A DNA stretch of 64,000 nt from Ancrocorticia sp. (GTDB taxonomy: Bacteria > Actinomycetota > Actinomycetes > Actinomycetales > Actinomycetaceae): assembly GCA_022648165.1 (NCBI GenBank), contig JALCLX010000006.1, positions 1-64,000 of the forward strand, in the 5' to 3' direction. The stretch's first letter is position 1; every line of letters starts with the position of its first letter. Made by a program: the position numbers and the translations under genes. Positions 1 through 9,735 of this stretch are shown piece after piece. Under the pieces are notes generated by a model that saw only the letters and a program-made list of their open reading frames with translations, did not search any database and was not told where the DNA came from.

Positions 1-181
1 CCCAAGTGCCATGACTCATGGTGAATTCTTGCGAGCGGATCATAAAAGCCGCCATAAGATCCGCCTTGCCCAGCGGGTATTCGTCTTTCATAAACTGTGA
101 GTACCGGGCTTGCCTGTCTTCGCATCTCAATTCGAGTTCCCCAAGCATGGCATACAGGTCTAACTCACGTTTCTGGTCACA

Positions 182-204
182 ATGGCTACCCCTATGGCTA
201 CCCC
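182..204 (+). repeat. Left copy of integrase-flanking repeat ATGGCTACCCC-T-ATGGCTACCCC
   Basis: Tandem 11-bp half-sites; 21/23 identical to 1474-1496. Confidence 0.9.
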
Positions 205-239
205 TCAGCACCCCGAGTATCAGGCATACGATTATTGGC

Positions 240-1457
240 ATGTCTGAGGGAAAGCAGCGAGGCAAGGGCACTGGTTCTATCTATCGGAATTCGCGAGGGC
301 AATGGGTAGCCTCGATTGAGGCTGGGTGGACAGAACGGGGAACTCGTCGTCGTATTACACTGAAGGCGCGCACAGAAGCTGCCGTGCGGCACCGCCTTGC
401 CGAGGCCCAGAAGCTCATTGAAGCGGGAGGTATTTCGGCACAGTCGTTCTGCAGTATCACAATGAAATGTTGGGCAGACCGGTGGCTGGAACAGCGTCAA
501 CTCATTGTGCGGCCTGGTACGTATGTTTCCGACCGCGCAGGTGTACACCGATGGATAGTTCCAACCATCGGCCATATCCGGCTTGAAGCCTTGACCCCGA
601 GAGACATCCGGAAAGTGGCGGCCGCACAAGAATCAGCTGGGCTTGCCTTGCCCACGATGCAGCGCACCCACGCAGTCCTCGGAAAACTTCTGTCCGATGC
701 TGTTGCCGAAGGATATAGAGTTCCACAACGCGCTCGGGAGGCCGGTAGTCCAGGTGTTGGAGCCTCTCCTCGGCAGCCTCTAGGCGCACAGGATGCCACA
801 AGAATCCTCTCTGTGGCTGCCCACCGCCCAGACGCATCGCGATGGTTTGCCGCCCTCCTCCAAGGGCTACGCCCTGCGGAGGCGCTAGGCCTGACGTGGG
901 ATATGGTGGATCTCGACGCCGCAACGATCACGTTGGCGTGGCAGCTCAAAGCGTTGCCTTATATTCAATTCCGAGAACCCGAAAGCGGTTTCCGCGTTCC
1001 CAGGGGCTTTGAATATCGCCAGATTCATGGCGCATACCACCTAGTCCGTCCCAAAACACGCGCTGGGAACCGCGTCATCCCGCTTGTTCCGAGGCTTGTG
1101 AGCGAGCTGGAATCGTGGGCACGCCATGCACCGCGATCAGAGTGCGGGCTTGTGTGGCCGCGTGAAGACGGTACTCCGCGCTCCGCCGAATTCGACCGCC
1201 GGCAGTGGTATGAAATCGCGGAGGAAGCCGGTGTGACGGTCACTCTTCCAGATGGCAGCACAAGAAGGCCACTCTTGTACGAGGCGCGGCATACGACGGC
1301 GACCTTACTTCTTGCCAACGGAACGGACGAAACCACTATTAAAGCTGTGCTGGGCCATTCCTCAGTACTTAGCACGCAGTCGTATCTGCATACAGATACA
1401 ACGCGCACGCGCGCAGCTTTGGCTGCTGCCGCGAAATTGGTCGGGCTCGGTGAGTAA
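240..1457 (+). CDS. Phage-type tyrosine recombinase/integrase (start probably at the ATG at 240, not the ORF start at 18)
   Basis: N-terminal MSEGKQRGKGTGSIYRNSRGQWVASIEAGWTERGTRR typical of actinobacterial integrases; catalytic-type motifs LRPAEALGLTW, YEARHTTATLLLANG (HxxR) and LGHSSVLSTQSYLHT (Tyr). Confidence 0.93.
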   Translation: MSEGKQRGKGTGSIYRNSRGQWVASIEAGWTERGTRRRITLKARTEAAVRHRLAEAQKLIEAGGISAQSFCSITMKCWADRWLEQRQLIVRPGTYVSDRAGVHRWIVPTIGHIRLEALTPRDIRKVAAAQESAGLALPTMQRTHAVLGKLLSDAVAEGYRVPQRAREAGSPGVGASPRQPLGAQDATRILSVAAHRPDASRWFAALLQGLRPAEALGLTWDMVDLDAATITLAWQLKALPYIQFREPESGFRVPRGFEYRQIHGAYHLVRPKTRAGNRVIPLVPRLVSELESWARHAPRSECGLVWPREDGTPRSAEFDRRQWYEIAEEAGVTVTLPDGSTRRPLLYEARHTTATLLLANGTDETTIKAVLGHSSVLSTQSYLHTDTTRTRAALAAAAKLVGLGE

Positions 1458-1473
1458 ACTTAGGCATGCGCAC

Positions 1474-1496
1474 ATGGCTACCCCAATGGCTACCCT
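1474..1496 (+). repeat. Right copy of integrase-flanking repeat ATGGCTACCCC-A-ATGGCTACCCT
   Basis: Same orientation as 182-204, just after the integrase stop codon. Confidence 0.9.
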
Positions 1497-1519
1497 TGGG
1501 TACGTGCGGGCACTAATCG

Positions 1520-2584
1520 ATGGCGAAAACAGACGCCCCTAATACTTTCTGGAAGGCAACTGGAGTGAAGACACTTGAACAGCTCGCTGTGGAACACAGA
1601 GAAGAATGGGCTCAACGTTCGCGCACGCAGCAGCGGCTGGAGATCGAGAACAACCAGGCTGTCGCTAAGCTCTACGACCTAGAGGATGAAATCAACTCCG
1701 ATGTTCCACTCGAACGCGTCTCACTCACCAACAACTCGGCATTCCGCTGGCCGGACAAGACGCAAGAAGAACGGGACACATTGTTCATCCAATCCGCTAT
1801 TGCTGACGTGGTTTCTTATGCCGTCGGTTGCATGTTTGGCCGCTACAGCTTGGATAAACCGGGCCTTATCCTGGCAGACCAGGGCGCCACGGTACAGGAC
1901 TACCTAGCGCAAGTACCACAGCCCACCTTCATGCCAGACGCGGACAACGTGCTACCGATCGTCGATGGCGACTGGTTTGAGGACGACGTCGTCGCCAAAT
2001 TCCGCGAGTTCTTGCGGGTCACGTTTGGCGAGGAACACTTCGAGGAGAACCTGCGGTTCGTAGAAGAATCGTTGGGCGTACAGACATTACGCGACTACTT
2101 CATTACAGGGAAAGGCAAATCGAAGTTTTATGAGGATCACGTTCAACGTTACAAGAAACGGCCAATCTATTGGATGTTCTCCAGCCCCAAGGGTTCCTTC
2201 AATGCGTTGATCTACATGCATCGGTACACGCCTTCCACAGTCTCGGCGGTTCTCAACGAGTATCTGCGTGAATATGAGGCGAAGCTCAACGTCAGCCTCC
2301 AAAACCTGGAACGTGACGCGAACAGTGGGAAGCTCCCCAGCAGGGGGGCTGCCGCAAAAGAGGCTGAACGCCTTCGCAAGATTTCTATAGAACTCAGTGA
2401 ATACGAACATGATGTGCTCTATCCACTAGCGTCGCGGCGCCTGGAGATTGATTTGGACGATGGCGTTCTAGTGAATTATCTGCGCTTTGGGAAGGCGCTC
2501 AAGGATATTGGACTTGAAAAGGAACGAAAGAAAGTAGAAGAGTGGACGTGGCCAAAGCACAAACTGGAGCCTGAAGATGCCTGA
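1520..2584 (+). pseudogene. pglX: C-terminal fragment of BREX type 1 adenine-specific methyltransferase PglX (no methyltransferase motifs)
   Basis: AVGCMFGRYSLDKPGLILADQGAT, FMPDADNVLPIVDGDWFEDDVVAKFREFLRVTFGEEHFEENLRF, KRPIYWMFSSPKGSFNALIYMHRY match the conserved PglX C-terminus; only 354 aa and no DPxxGSG/NPPY region. Confidence 0.85.
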
Positions 2585-2909
2585 GTGGCTGAACCTTGAT
2601 GCCCACGGCTATGTGACTGCGCATGAGGGTAAAACTCTTGAGTTTAAACGTGATCTATCTTCACCAACTAAGTTGTTGCGAACGATCGTCGCCTTTGCAA
2701 ATATGGAGTTTCTCCTCAAACATGCCTACAAGACGTCCGAGTTTGGCGAGGTTAAGCGGCGCGACGTTTACTCGATACCAGTGGAAGCAATCCGCGAAGT
2801 TATCGTCAATGCCATTGTCCATGCCAATTATGGCGAGCGCGGGACCCCGATCCGGGTCGGATTCTATGACGACCGCATCCAAGTGGACAGACAGGAGAGT
2901 AACAAATGA
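2577..2909 (+). pseudogene. AlbA_2/Schlafen-type putative ATP-binding (transcriptional regulator-like) protein, internally deleted
   Basis: N-terminal 'EGKTLEFKRDLSSPTKLLRTIVAFAN' (AlbA_2 start) joined to 'SIPVEAIREVIVNAIVHANYGERGTPIRVGFYDDRI' (GHKL-like segment); only 110 aa; overlaps both neighbours. Confidence 0.65.
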
Positions 2910-5401
2910 GCTCACTCACCTCGGTGCTCCCATACCTCGAAGAACAATTCACTTCACAGCGTCTAGTCTTTTGGCACGACCCCGAAAGCGACTATCTGGA
3001 AGATATTGATTCAATAGAGCTGCCAGACGTCACCGTTCTTGTAGTAGCCACCAACGAATTTGGGCTTAAGTATCGAATACTGCAGGAGGAACCTCACACC
3101 AAGTTCCTCATCTATCGAAACGGCACCATACCGGCGGAGATAGACAATTGGTTCCTTGACCTAGAATTGGCATACGGCGTATTCAGCGCTGATCGCACGG
3201 CATTACTCTGCCGTGATCTGGAACTGGCAGATGAAAACATTGCCATGGTACTTGAGCCCTACCAAAAGTTCTTCCGCTCAGGGAAACGAACCCAAGCCCT
3301 CAAAGCGCTTTTGAAACCAGACGATTCGGCCGATACAGTCCAGGCCAAGATGTGTGCCGTCTTATTGGGACAAACTGAACACAGCCTGCTGGAACTGATG
3401 CGCACGTTATTGAGCGAGAACGCGCACGGGGACGATTCGAAGTACCAATTGCTGCGTGAATATGGCCTGCTGGATTTTCATTGGCGTGGAGTGAAAAGGA
3501 TCTACGGTTATACTGCGGCAGCCCCAAGCATCGATGACTTTGTGCTGTGGATGTTTCGCCACGCTATTGATGACTTCAACAGCAATCAGCCAAACGAGTT
3601 CCGTCGGATTCAACTTGATTTCGAAAACCTGCGAAATGACCGGCGCAGCATGGCAGCACTCAAAACACTAGCCAGGCGCGCAGCACGTGACTTGGACTAC
3701 GCCAACACAATCCAAGATTCCAGTATTCCATCTCTCATTAGCAAGGATGTTTTCGAAGAGACTGAGCGGAAGATTATCAGCGCGTTAGCAAAACAAGTTT
3801 CTGATAGGACGATTAGCGCTCGGGAAGTTTCTGAGACTATCCGGCGCCGTCAATCCAGCATATGGGCGGATGATTATCGAGACCTCTATACAGCGATTGG
3901 CGCTGCATCTGAACTGCTTTCTCACTTAGCTAGTGATTCTTTTGAGATCCCCTCCTTTGATGATGGGCTGCAAAAGTACCAGCGAGAGTGGTTCCGGATA
4001 GACCAGCTTTACCGCCACTTCCAAGCAGCCTTGCGTACTGATGAACGCAGCGGTGCGGTAGATATGCTACGAAGCGAAATTGAGGCTCGTTACGTCAACA
4101 AGTATCTATTCGAGCTCGGTACACAATGGCAACACCACGTAGATGCCGCCAAAACATGGCAGTCACATACTCTGCCCCTGCAATCTGCCTTCTATCACGA
4201 TTGGGTAGAACCGATTATTGGCAAGGGAACGAAGAAGGCAGTTGTTATCGTCTCCGATGCTATGCGCTACGAAGTCGCGGACGAACTCGGTACCCGTATT
4301 CGGCAAGAAGATCGCTTTGACGCCACTGTAGATGCGATACTAGGAGTCTTGCCGAGCTACACCCAACTCGGCATGGCGGCACTTCTGCCACATCGGACAC
4401 TTGCGTTTTCCGAAGATGGAGACCCTGTGCTGGTTGATGGTGAGCGCTCCGACGGCACCGCGAACCGCAACAAAATACTCGAAACAGTAGATGGTTACGC
4501 GATCCAGGCCGAGGATATCTTGGCGATGAACAATAAAGACCTCAAACGGCTTTACACAGAGCATCACGTGTTCTACGTATTTCACAACGGAATAGACGCA
4601 GCAGGTGACAAGGCATCAACGGAGCGTTCTGTTTTTGAGGCAGCTAAGACGGCTATCGACACCCTGGTTAAGTTGGTAAAGAAGCTAGCGAGTGCAAATG
4701 CAACAAACATCTTTGTGACCACAGATCACGGTTTTCTGTACCAAGAGAGCCCCTTGGCGGACGCCGGCTATCTTTCGACCAAACCTTCCGGCGATAACTG
4801 TGTAGTGATCAACCGCCGTTACGTTCTGGGGCGGGGTTTGAAGGAAGATCCTGCATTTGCGCTTTTTGAGCCGCAACAATTGGGATTGGGAGGTGACCTG
4901 CAAGTGCAGATCCCCAAGTCGATACATCGGCTACGCTTGAAAGGCTCTGGCTCAAGATATGTCCATGGTGGGGCGGCGCTTCAAGAGGTCGTGATACCGG
5001 TGGTAGCAGTCAACAAGAAGCGTAAGAGTGACGTCCGCGAGGTCAACGTCGAGGTGCTGCCCGAAACGGACAAGATCACAACCGGACAGCTGGTAGTGAA
5101 GCTCTATCAAAGCGAACCAGTGAACGAAAAAGTTCAACCACGCACGCTCCGGGCAGGCCTTTATGCTGGTGAAACGCTCATTTCAAACCAGCCTGAACTA
5201 ACCTTTGATCAAGCGTCTGACGACGTGCGGGATAGATATCAAAACGCAAAGATTCTGCTCGGCAAAGAGGCCGACGCGTTCAATAACCATCAAGTGGAAT
5301 TCCGGCTAGAAGAAAGGATTCCAAACACCACAAATTGGCGGGTCTATCAACGAGCCTCATATATGTTGCGCCGCTCATTTACCACCGATTTCGATTTCTA
5401 G
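2906..5401 (+). CDS. pglZ: BREX type 1 alkaline phosphatase superfamily protein PglZ
   Basis: 831 aa; KKAVVIVSDAMRYEVADEL and TDHGFLYQ motifs; downstream of pglX fragment, upstream of brxL. Confidence 0.92.
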   Translation: MSSLTSVLPYLEEQFTSQRLVFWHDPESDYLEDIDSIELPDVTVLVVATNEFGLKYRILQEEPHTKFLIYRNGTIPAEIDNWFLDLELAYGVFSADRTALLCRDLELADENIAMVLEPYQKFFRSGKRTQALKALLKPDDSADTVQAKMCAVLLGQTEHSLLELMRTLLSENAHGDDSKYQLLREYGLLDFHWRGVKRIYGYTAAAPSIDDFVLWMFRHAIDDFNSNQPNEFRRIQLDFENLRNDRRSMAALKTLARRAARDLDYANTIQDSSIPSLISKDVFEETERKIISALAKQVSDRTISAREVSETIRRRQSSIWADDYRDLYTAIGAASELLSHLASDSFEIPSFDDGLQKYQREWFRIDQLYRHFQAALRTDERSGAVDMLRSEIEARYVNKYLFELGTQWQHHVDAAKTWQSHTLPLQSAFYHDWVEPIIGKGTKKAVVIVSDAMRYEVADELGTRIRQEDRFDATVDAILGVLPSYTQLGMAALLPHRTLAFSEDGDPVLVDGERSDGTANRNKILETVDGYAIQAEDILAMNNKDLKRLYTEHHVFYVFHNGIDAAGDKASTERSVFEAAKTAIDTLVKLVKKLASANATNIFVTTDHGFLYQESPLADAGYLSTKPSGDNCVVINRRYVLGRGLKEDPAFALFEPQQLGLGGDLQVQIPKSIHRLRLKGSGSRYVHGGAALQEVVIPVVAVNKKRKSDVREVNVEVLPETDKITTGQLVVKLYQSEPVNEKVQPRTLRAGLYAGETLISNQPELTFDQASDDVRDRYQNAKILLGKEADAFNNHQVEFRLEERIPNTTNWRVYQRASYMLRRSFTTDFDF

Positions 5402-5416
5402 GAGGAGCGCATCGAC

Positions 5417-7615
5417 ATGGACGTTTCAGACCTGGATCCAACAAGCACTATCAGTGCGGAGACTCACGACGCAGAATTGAACCACCCACAACAGAGCGAA
5501 CTGGACCAAAAGATCAACCGGTATTTCCCCGGCGTCGTCGTTCGCAAAGATTTAGTGAGAGCGGTCAAGGGCAATGCGATCGTTCCCTCCTATGTGCTGG
5601 AATACCTGTTGGGGCAATATGCGGCATCTGATGATGAAGCCACCATTCGGGCAGGGATTGAAGCGGTGCGGAAGATTCTGGCCGCCCACTACGTTCACCG
5701 CAACGAATCCGAGCTAGTTAAATCGATGATCCGAGAAAAGGGACGCCACCGAATCATAGACAGAGTCAACGTAGTACTCAACGAAAAGGCAGACACCTAC
5801 GAAGCTTCGTTCGAAAACCTGGGAATTCGTGGGGTGATTATCGATCCAGATACCGTCAAAGCGAATAAAAAACTGCTGGTGGGCGGCGTGTGGTGCATCT
5901 GCGACATCGAATACTCTCATTCTGATGATCCACGAGTAGTGCCCTGGATCTTAGGCTCACTCAAGCCAATCCAGATGTCGAGTTTCGATTTTGACGGGTA
6001 CTTAGCTGCTCGGCGCGAGTTCACAAATGATGAATGGGTAGATCTTCTCATCCAGACCATTGGCTTCAATCCAAAAATGTTCGGGCGCCGGGCAAAGCTG
6101 CTCCAACTTGTACGGCTTATTCCTTTCGTAGAGCGCAACTATAACCTCATCGAACTTGGGCCCAAGGGAACCGGAAAGTCTCACATATTTTCCGAATTCT
6201 CACCCCATGGAATGCTGATCTCCGGTGGCGAAGTGACGGTTCCAAAGCTATTCGTGAACAACTCCAACGGAAAAATTGGTTTGGTCGGCTACTGGGACGT
6301 GGTGGCATTCGATGAGTTCGCGGGCAAGAAGAAGCGCACAGACAAGGCGCTTGTCGACATCATGAAGAACTACATGGCGAACAAGTCTTTCTCACGCGGT
6401 ACACAAACCATGGGTGCAGAGGCATCCATGGTTTTCGTTGGCAACACCTCACATACAGTGCCCTATATGCTCAAGAACTCAGATCTGTTTGATGAGCTTC
6501 CGGATGCGTACCATGACTCTGCATTCCTGGATCGTCTGCACTGCTACATTCCCGGCTGGGAAGTAGATACGATCCGCAGTGAGATGTTTTCCAGTGGATA
6601 CGGATTCGTAGTTGATTACATGGCAGAAGTTCTGCGATCAATGCGCAACAGCGATTTTTCTGACAAGTATCAGAGGTATTGCACTCTCGGATCTGCGATC
6701 TCTACGCGCGACAGAGACGGCATTCACAAGACGTTCTCCGGACTGATGAAGATCATCTACCCAACAGGAGAAGCCACTGAAGACGAGATTCAAGAGCTCC
6801 TGCGCTTTGCGATCGAAGGGCGTAAGCGGGTGAAGGACCAGATTCTGCGCGTTGACGCGACCTTTGATCCCGTCAAGTTCGGGTATTCCGACAGAGCAGG
6901 TGGCTGGCATCCGGTCACTACCGTGGAAGAGAACGAATATCCTGCGTTCTATTATCTGGGCCGCACGGTTGCACCACCCGAAGATGGATCTGGTGAATGG
7001 GAATCCTCTGCGAAATCAGACGCATCGGTTGCTACGGTGCAAGGAGAATCCGGCTTACTGGATAATGCAGCAGGCCAAGCTGACGCCACGGAACAGGACC
7101 GTACGAATGCTCCGTATGAGGCTCCCTTATTCGAAGGACAACGCGACTACGCAGAGAATCAACGCGGCGTATCGTATGAGGCTCTCTTCTTGCCGTATCT
7201 GCGTGGTGCAACTCAGATTGAAATCCACGATCCATACATTCGGCAACCTCATCAAGGGCGCAACTTGGTGGAGTTCCTGGAGCTTGTTGCCTCTGCCAAG
7301 GATCCCGCAGACGAGGTTACATTCACCCTCTATACTGTCGCCGACGACGATCCGGAATACCGACGGCGCCAACTACAAATGTTGAGAGATATACAAATAA
7401 GTGCGGCGCAGGAGGGCATCACCGTTAGTTTTGCGCAGGAAGCTGGCGCACACGACCGCTGGATCCATACCAATACCGGTTGGAGAATCAACCTCGGACG
7501 CGGCCTCGACATATTCCAAAAGTCGGACACTGGATGGTTTGATCTTGGGACCAGCCGCCAAGAATTTCGGCAGGTCAAAGCATTTGGTGTTACCTACATC
7601 AGGGAAGCTAAATAG
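5417..7615 (+). CDS. brxL: BREX system Lon protease-like protein BrxL
   Basis: 732 aa; GPKGTGKSHIFSEFSPHGMLISGGEVTVPKLFVN, GYWDVVAFDEFAG; C-terminal PLD-like 'ATQIEIHDPYIRQPHQGRNLVEFLELV'. Confidence 0.93.
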   Translation: MDVSDLDPTSTISAETHDAELNHPQQSELDQKINRYFPGVVVRKDLVRAVKGNAIVPSYVLEYLLGQYAASDDEATIRAGIEAVRKILAAHYVHRNESELVKSMIREKGRHRIIDRVNVVLNEKADTYEASFENLGIRGVIIDPDTVKANKKLLVGGVWCICDIEYSHSDDPRVVPWILGSLKPIQMSSFDFDGYLAARREFTNDEWVDLLIQTIGFNPKMFGRRAKLLQLVRLIPFVERNYNLIELGPKGTGKSHIFSEFSPHGMLISGGEVTVPKLFVNNSNGKIGLVGYWDVVAFDEFAGKKKRTDKALVDIMKNYMANKSFSRGTQTMGAEASMVFVGNTSHTVPYMLKNSDLFDELPDAYHDSAFLDRLHCYIPGWEVDTIRSEMFSSGYGFVVDYMAEVLRSMRNSDFSDKYQRYCTLGSAISTRDRDGIHKTFSGLMKIIYPTGEATEDEIQELLRFAIEGRKRVKDQILRVDATFDPVKFGYSDRAGGWHPVTTVEENEYPAFYYLGRTVAPPEDGSGEWESSAKSDASVATVQGESGLLDNAAGQADATEQDRTNAPYEAPLFEGQRDYAENQRGVSYEALFLPYLRGATQIEIHDPYIRQPHQGRNLVEFLELVASAKDPADEVTFTLYTVADDDPEYRRRQLQMLRDIQISAAQEGITVSFAQEAGAHDRWIHTNTGWRINLGRGLDIFQKSDTGWFDLGTSRQEFRQVKAFGVTYIREAK

Positions 7616-7703
7616 CGAAACCACGCGTATCAAGCAAAGCTGGCACCGTCGACACATCAAGACTTGGCTGCCTACTCCGTTGAGAGCGCGAGTTCAGCCG
7701 CCA

Positions 7704-7767
7704 CTTCAATTATGTATAGCGTTCGCCGTGCCTATATCGGCATAGCGAACGCTATACATAATTGAAG
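7704..7767. repeat. Perfect 23-bp inverted repeat with 18-nt spacer (large hairpin)
   Basis: CTTCAATTATGTATAGCGTTCGC (7704-7726) and its exact reverse complement GCGAACGCTATACATAATTGAAG (7745-7767). Confidence 0.95.
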
Positions 7768-7939
7768 GCACACAATCCGCCGCTCGCCAACCGCTTCCGA
7801 GAAGAACAAAGACTTACCGAGTGTAGATCTCGTGTAGTAGACGGTGAATTGATTGACCGTTTATCTGCGATGGGCGGAATCCTTGGAACGCCCGGCTCAA
7901 GTGCGCCTCCGGGAAACCAATGAGCCACCGGCCCATCAC

Positions 7940-8945
7940 TCAGCTCCGCCGCGATCGCCGGATCGCGCTTGTCACGAAGGCGGCCGCTGCAATCAGAAAA
8001 ATAATGCCAACACAGGCAACCACGACAAGCCACAACGGAATCGCAGAACCCACCATTACCGGATAATCGAGTGCTACAGCATTTCCCTGATCATCCCATC
8101 CATCAAGCGTCAACGTGTGCTGCCCTACGGGCAGATCGTCAGGAAACGTCACCGTGGGGTGGTCACTGTTCCATCCTCACCAACAGTTGCTGCATCGGGC
8201 GTCCGCATAGAAGCAAACACCGCGATCATGACAGTGCTCCCAGGATCTAGTCCCTAAAGCGGGATCGTGACACTATCGCCTCCACGCACCTGCATTTTGT
8301 CGCCCTCAGCCATCGCGGAGCCATCGTCGTCGGTTGGGCGCAACTGGGCATTCAACGTGTGTTGCCTCCCCAACACCGGCGTCGTCACGCAAGTGCTCAA
8401 CCAGCCACCATCACTTGAGGAAATCACTGGATCCTTCAGCGGCTGCGCATCGTTGAAAGTAACCACGAGGCGCCGTCCAAACGCAATTTCTTGAGGATCC
8501 AAACGCCACACCATATCGTCTAACATATCCCCCAGTGGCGTTGCGAGAGAACTGCACGAGCCTTGGCTCGGTAACCACAACAAATCCGGATACGGCGAGA
8601 CGATGACGGGAGCGATAGCGCCATCGCGTTGCTCAATGCGCGCCGCAGTGTTTGCCTCCGCTACCACCTCGCGGTATACCTGCCTCTGCTACAGATAGAT
8701 GGACGATAGCGGGAAGCGCTTCGCCTGCAGCAGGTTCTTGCGCAAGCACCGTGCCAGTTGCCTGCGTCGCTTGGAATTCATCCGTGGTCACCACTTCGGC
8801 TCCCAGCAGACGGAGCGTATCGATAGCGTCCGTTTCCGACATTTCCACCAGATCCGGCACATTCGCCTCCACTGAAAGCGTCAGGGAAATGCTGCCATCT
8901 ACCGGTTCTCCGACAACAGGATCCTGGGCGACGACGGTGCCGCCG
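7940..8945 (-). pseudogene. PASTA-domain surface/membrane protein, multiply frameshifted
   Basis: PASTA-like repeats 'GGTVVAQDPVVGEPVDGSISLTLSVEA' and 'NVPDLVEMSETDAIDTLRLLGAEVVTTDEFQATQATGTVLAQEPAAGEALPAIVHLSVA' in different frames; stop at 8254; C-terminal TM segment 'IPLWLVVVACVGIIFLIAAAAFV' in ORF 7940-8152. Confidence 0.7.
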
Positions 8946-8982
8946 AGCCTGCGTGATCCTCACCCAATTACTGTATTTCGTC

Positions 8983-9300
8983 TCATTCGCGAACGTGTTG
9001 CTCATACCCTCGCGTGAGACTCCACGCTAGCGGGAAATATGCAACAAATACTAGCAATCGAATGAGATCAGTATTCGATATCACCAGGGCAGCCGTTATG
9101 CAGATGCGGTAGATGATCGACCGTACCCAGCGTTGCGGATAACGCTGCCGTTCGTCCACCGCGGAATAGAACATAATTGCCGCGAATACGACAGCACAGA
9201 ACAGGTATATCCAGGAGAAAACGCTCCACGAAGAACTCTCTTCCGATGACCACTGCGCGAAGAACAGCAACAAGGCTCCATTGAATAGGCCTTCGGGCAT
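8983..9300 (-). CDS. Small putative membrane protein
   Basis: 105 aa with several hydrophobic helices (SWIYLFCAVVFAAIMFY, LLVFVAYFPLAWSL); upstream of the PASTA pseudogene. Confidence 0.45.
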   Translation of the reverse strand: MPEGLFNGALLLFFAQWSSEESSSWSVFSWIYLFCAVVFAAIMFYSAVDERQRYPQRWVRSIIYRICITAALVISNTDLIRLLVFVAYFPLAWSLTRGYEQHVRE

Positions 9301-9735
9301 CGGGGCCCTTTCTGTACCCTCCAGCTGAGGCGCCTTTCATCCATGTGGTGAGTGCTGCCGGCTACATAATTCGTGAGTCGATGAGGCTCTATTCTTCGGG
9401 GATCTGAAAATGCTTCACAGATCGTCGTTGATCTGGGACTGTAGCGGTTATTTCGTTGGAACAACTGCAGTTACAATAGAAACTGTCAAGGCCAAACTGA
9501 TTCCATCGATAGCCGGGGAAGAATCGACGACGACGGGGCCGCGGGCTTCCCTGCTGTATTGCTGAAAGCCGCGGTGCAAGCATCGGACACAATCTTTTGC
9601 TGGCACGATTGTGTCCGGGCCCCACGGTAGAGTTGCATGCAACGCCAACATCACCAGTGTTCTTGGTCCAAAGGGGTTCATCATGTCATGTGAGTTGAGA
9701 TCATTCGGCGTACTAGTAGATTGGACGGTTGCCGA

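Noticed and set aside
1-148. Possible minus-strand ORF running off the left edge (MLGELELRCEDRQARYSQFMKDEYPLGKADLMAAFMIRSQEF...)
   Set aside because: Looks protein-like but is only ~49 codons, truncated by the window, and unmatched to any family I can name; needs flanking sequence.
18-239. N-terminal extension of the integrase ORF
   Set aside because: Composition is unlike integrases and it crosses the 182-204 repeat; ATG at 240 gives the canonical start.
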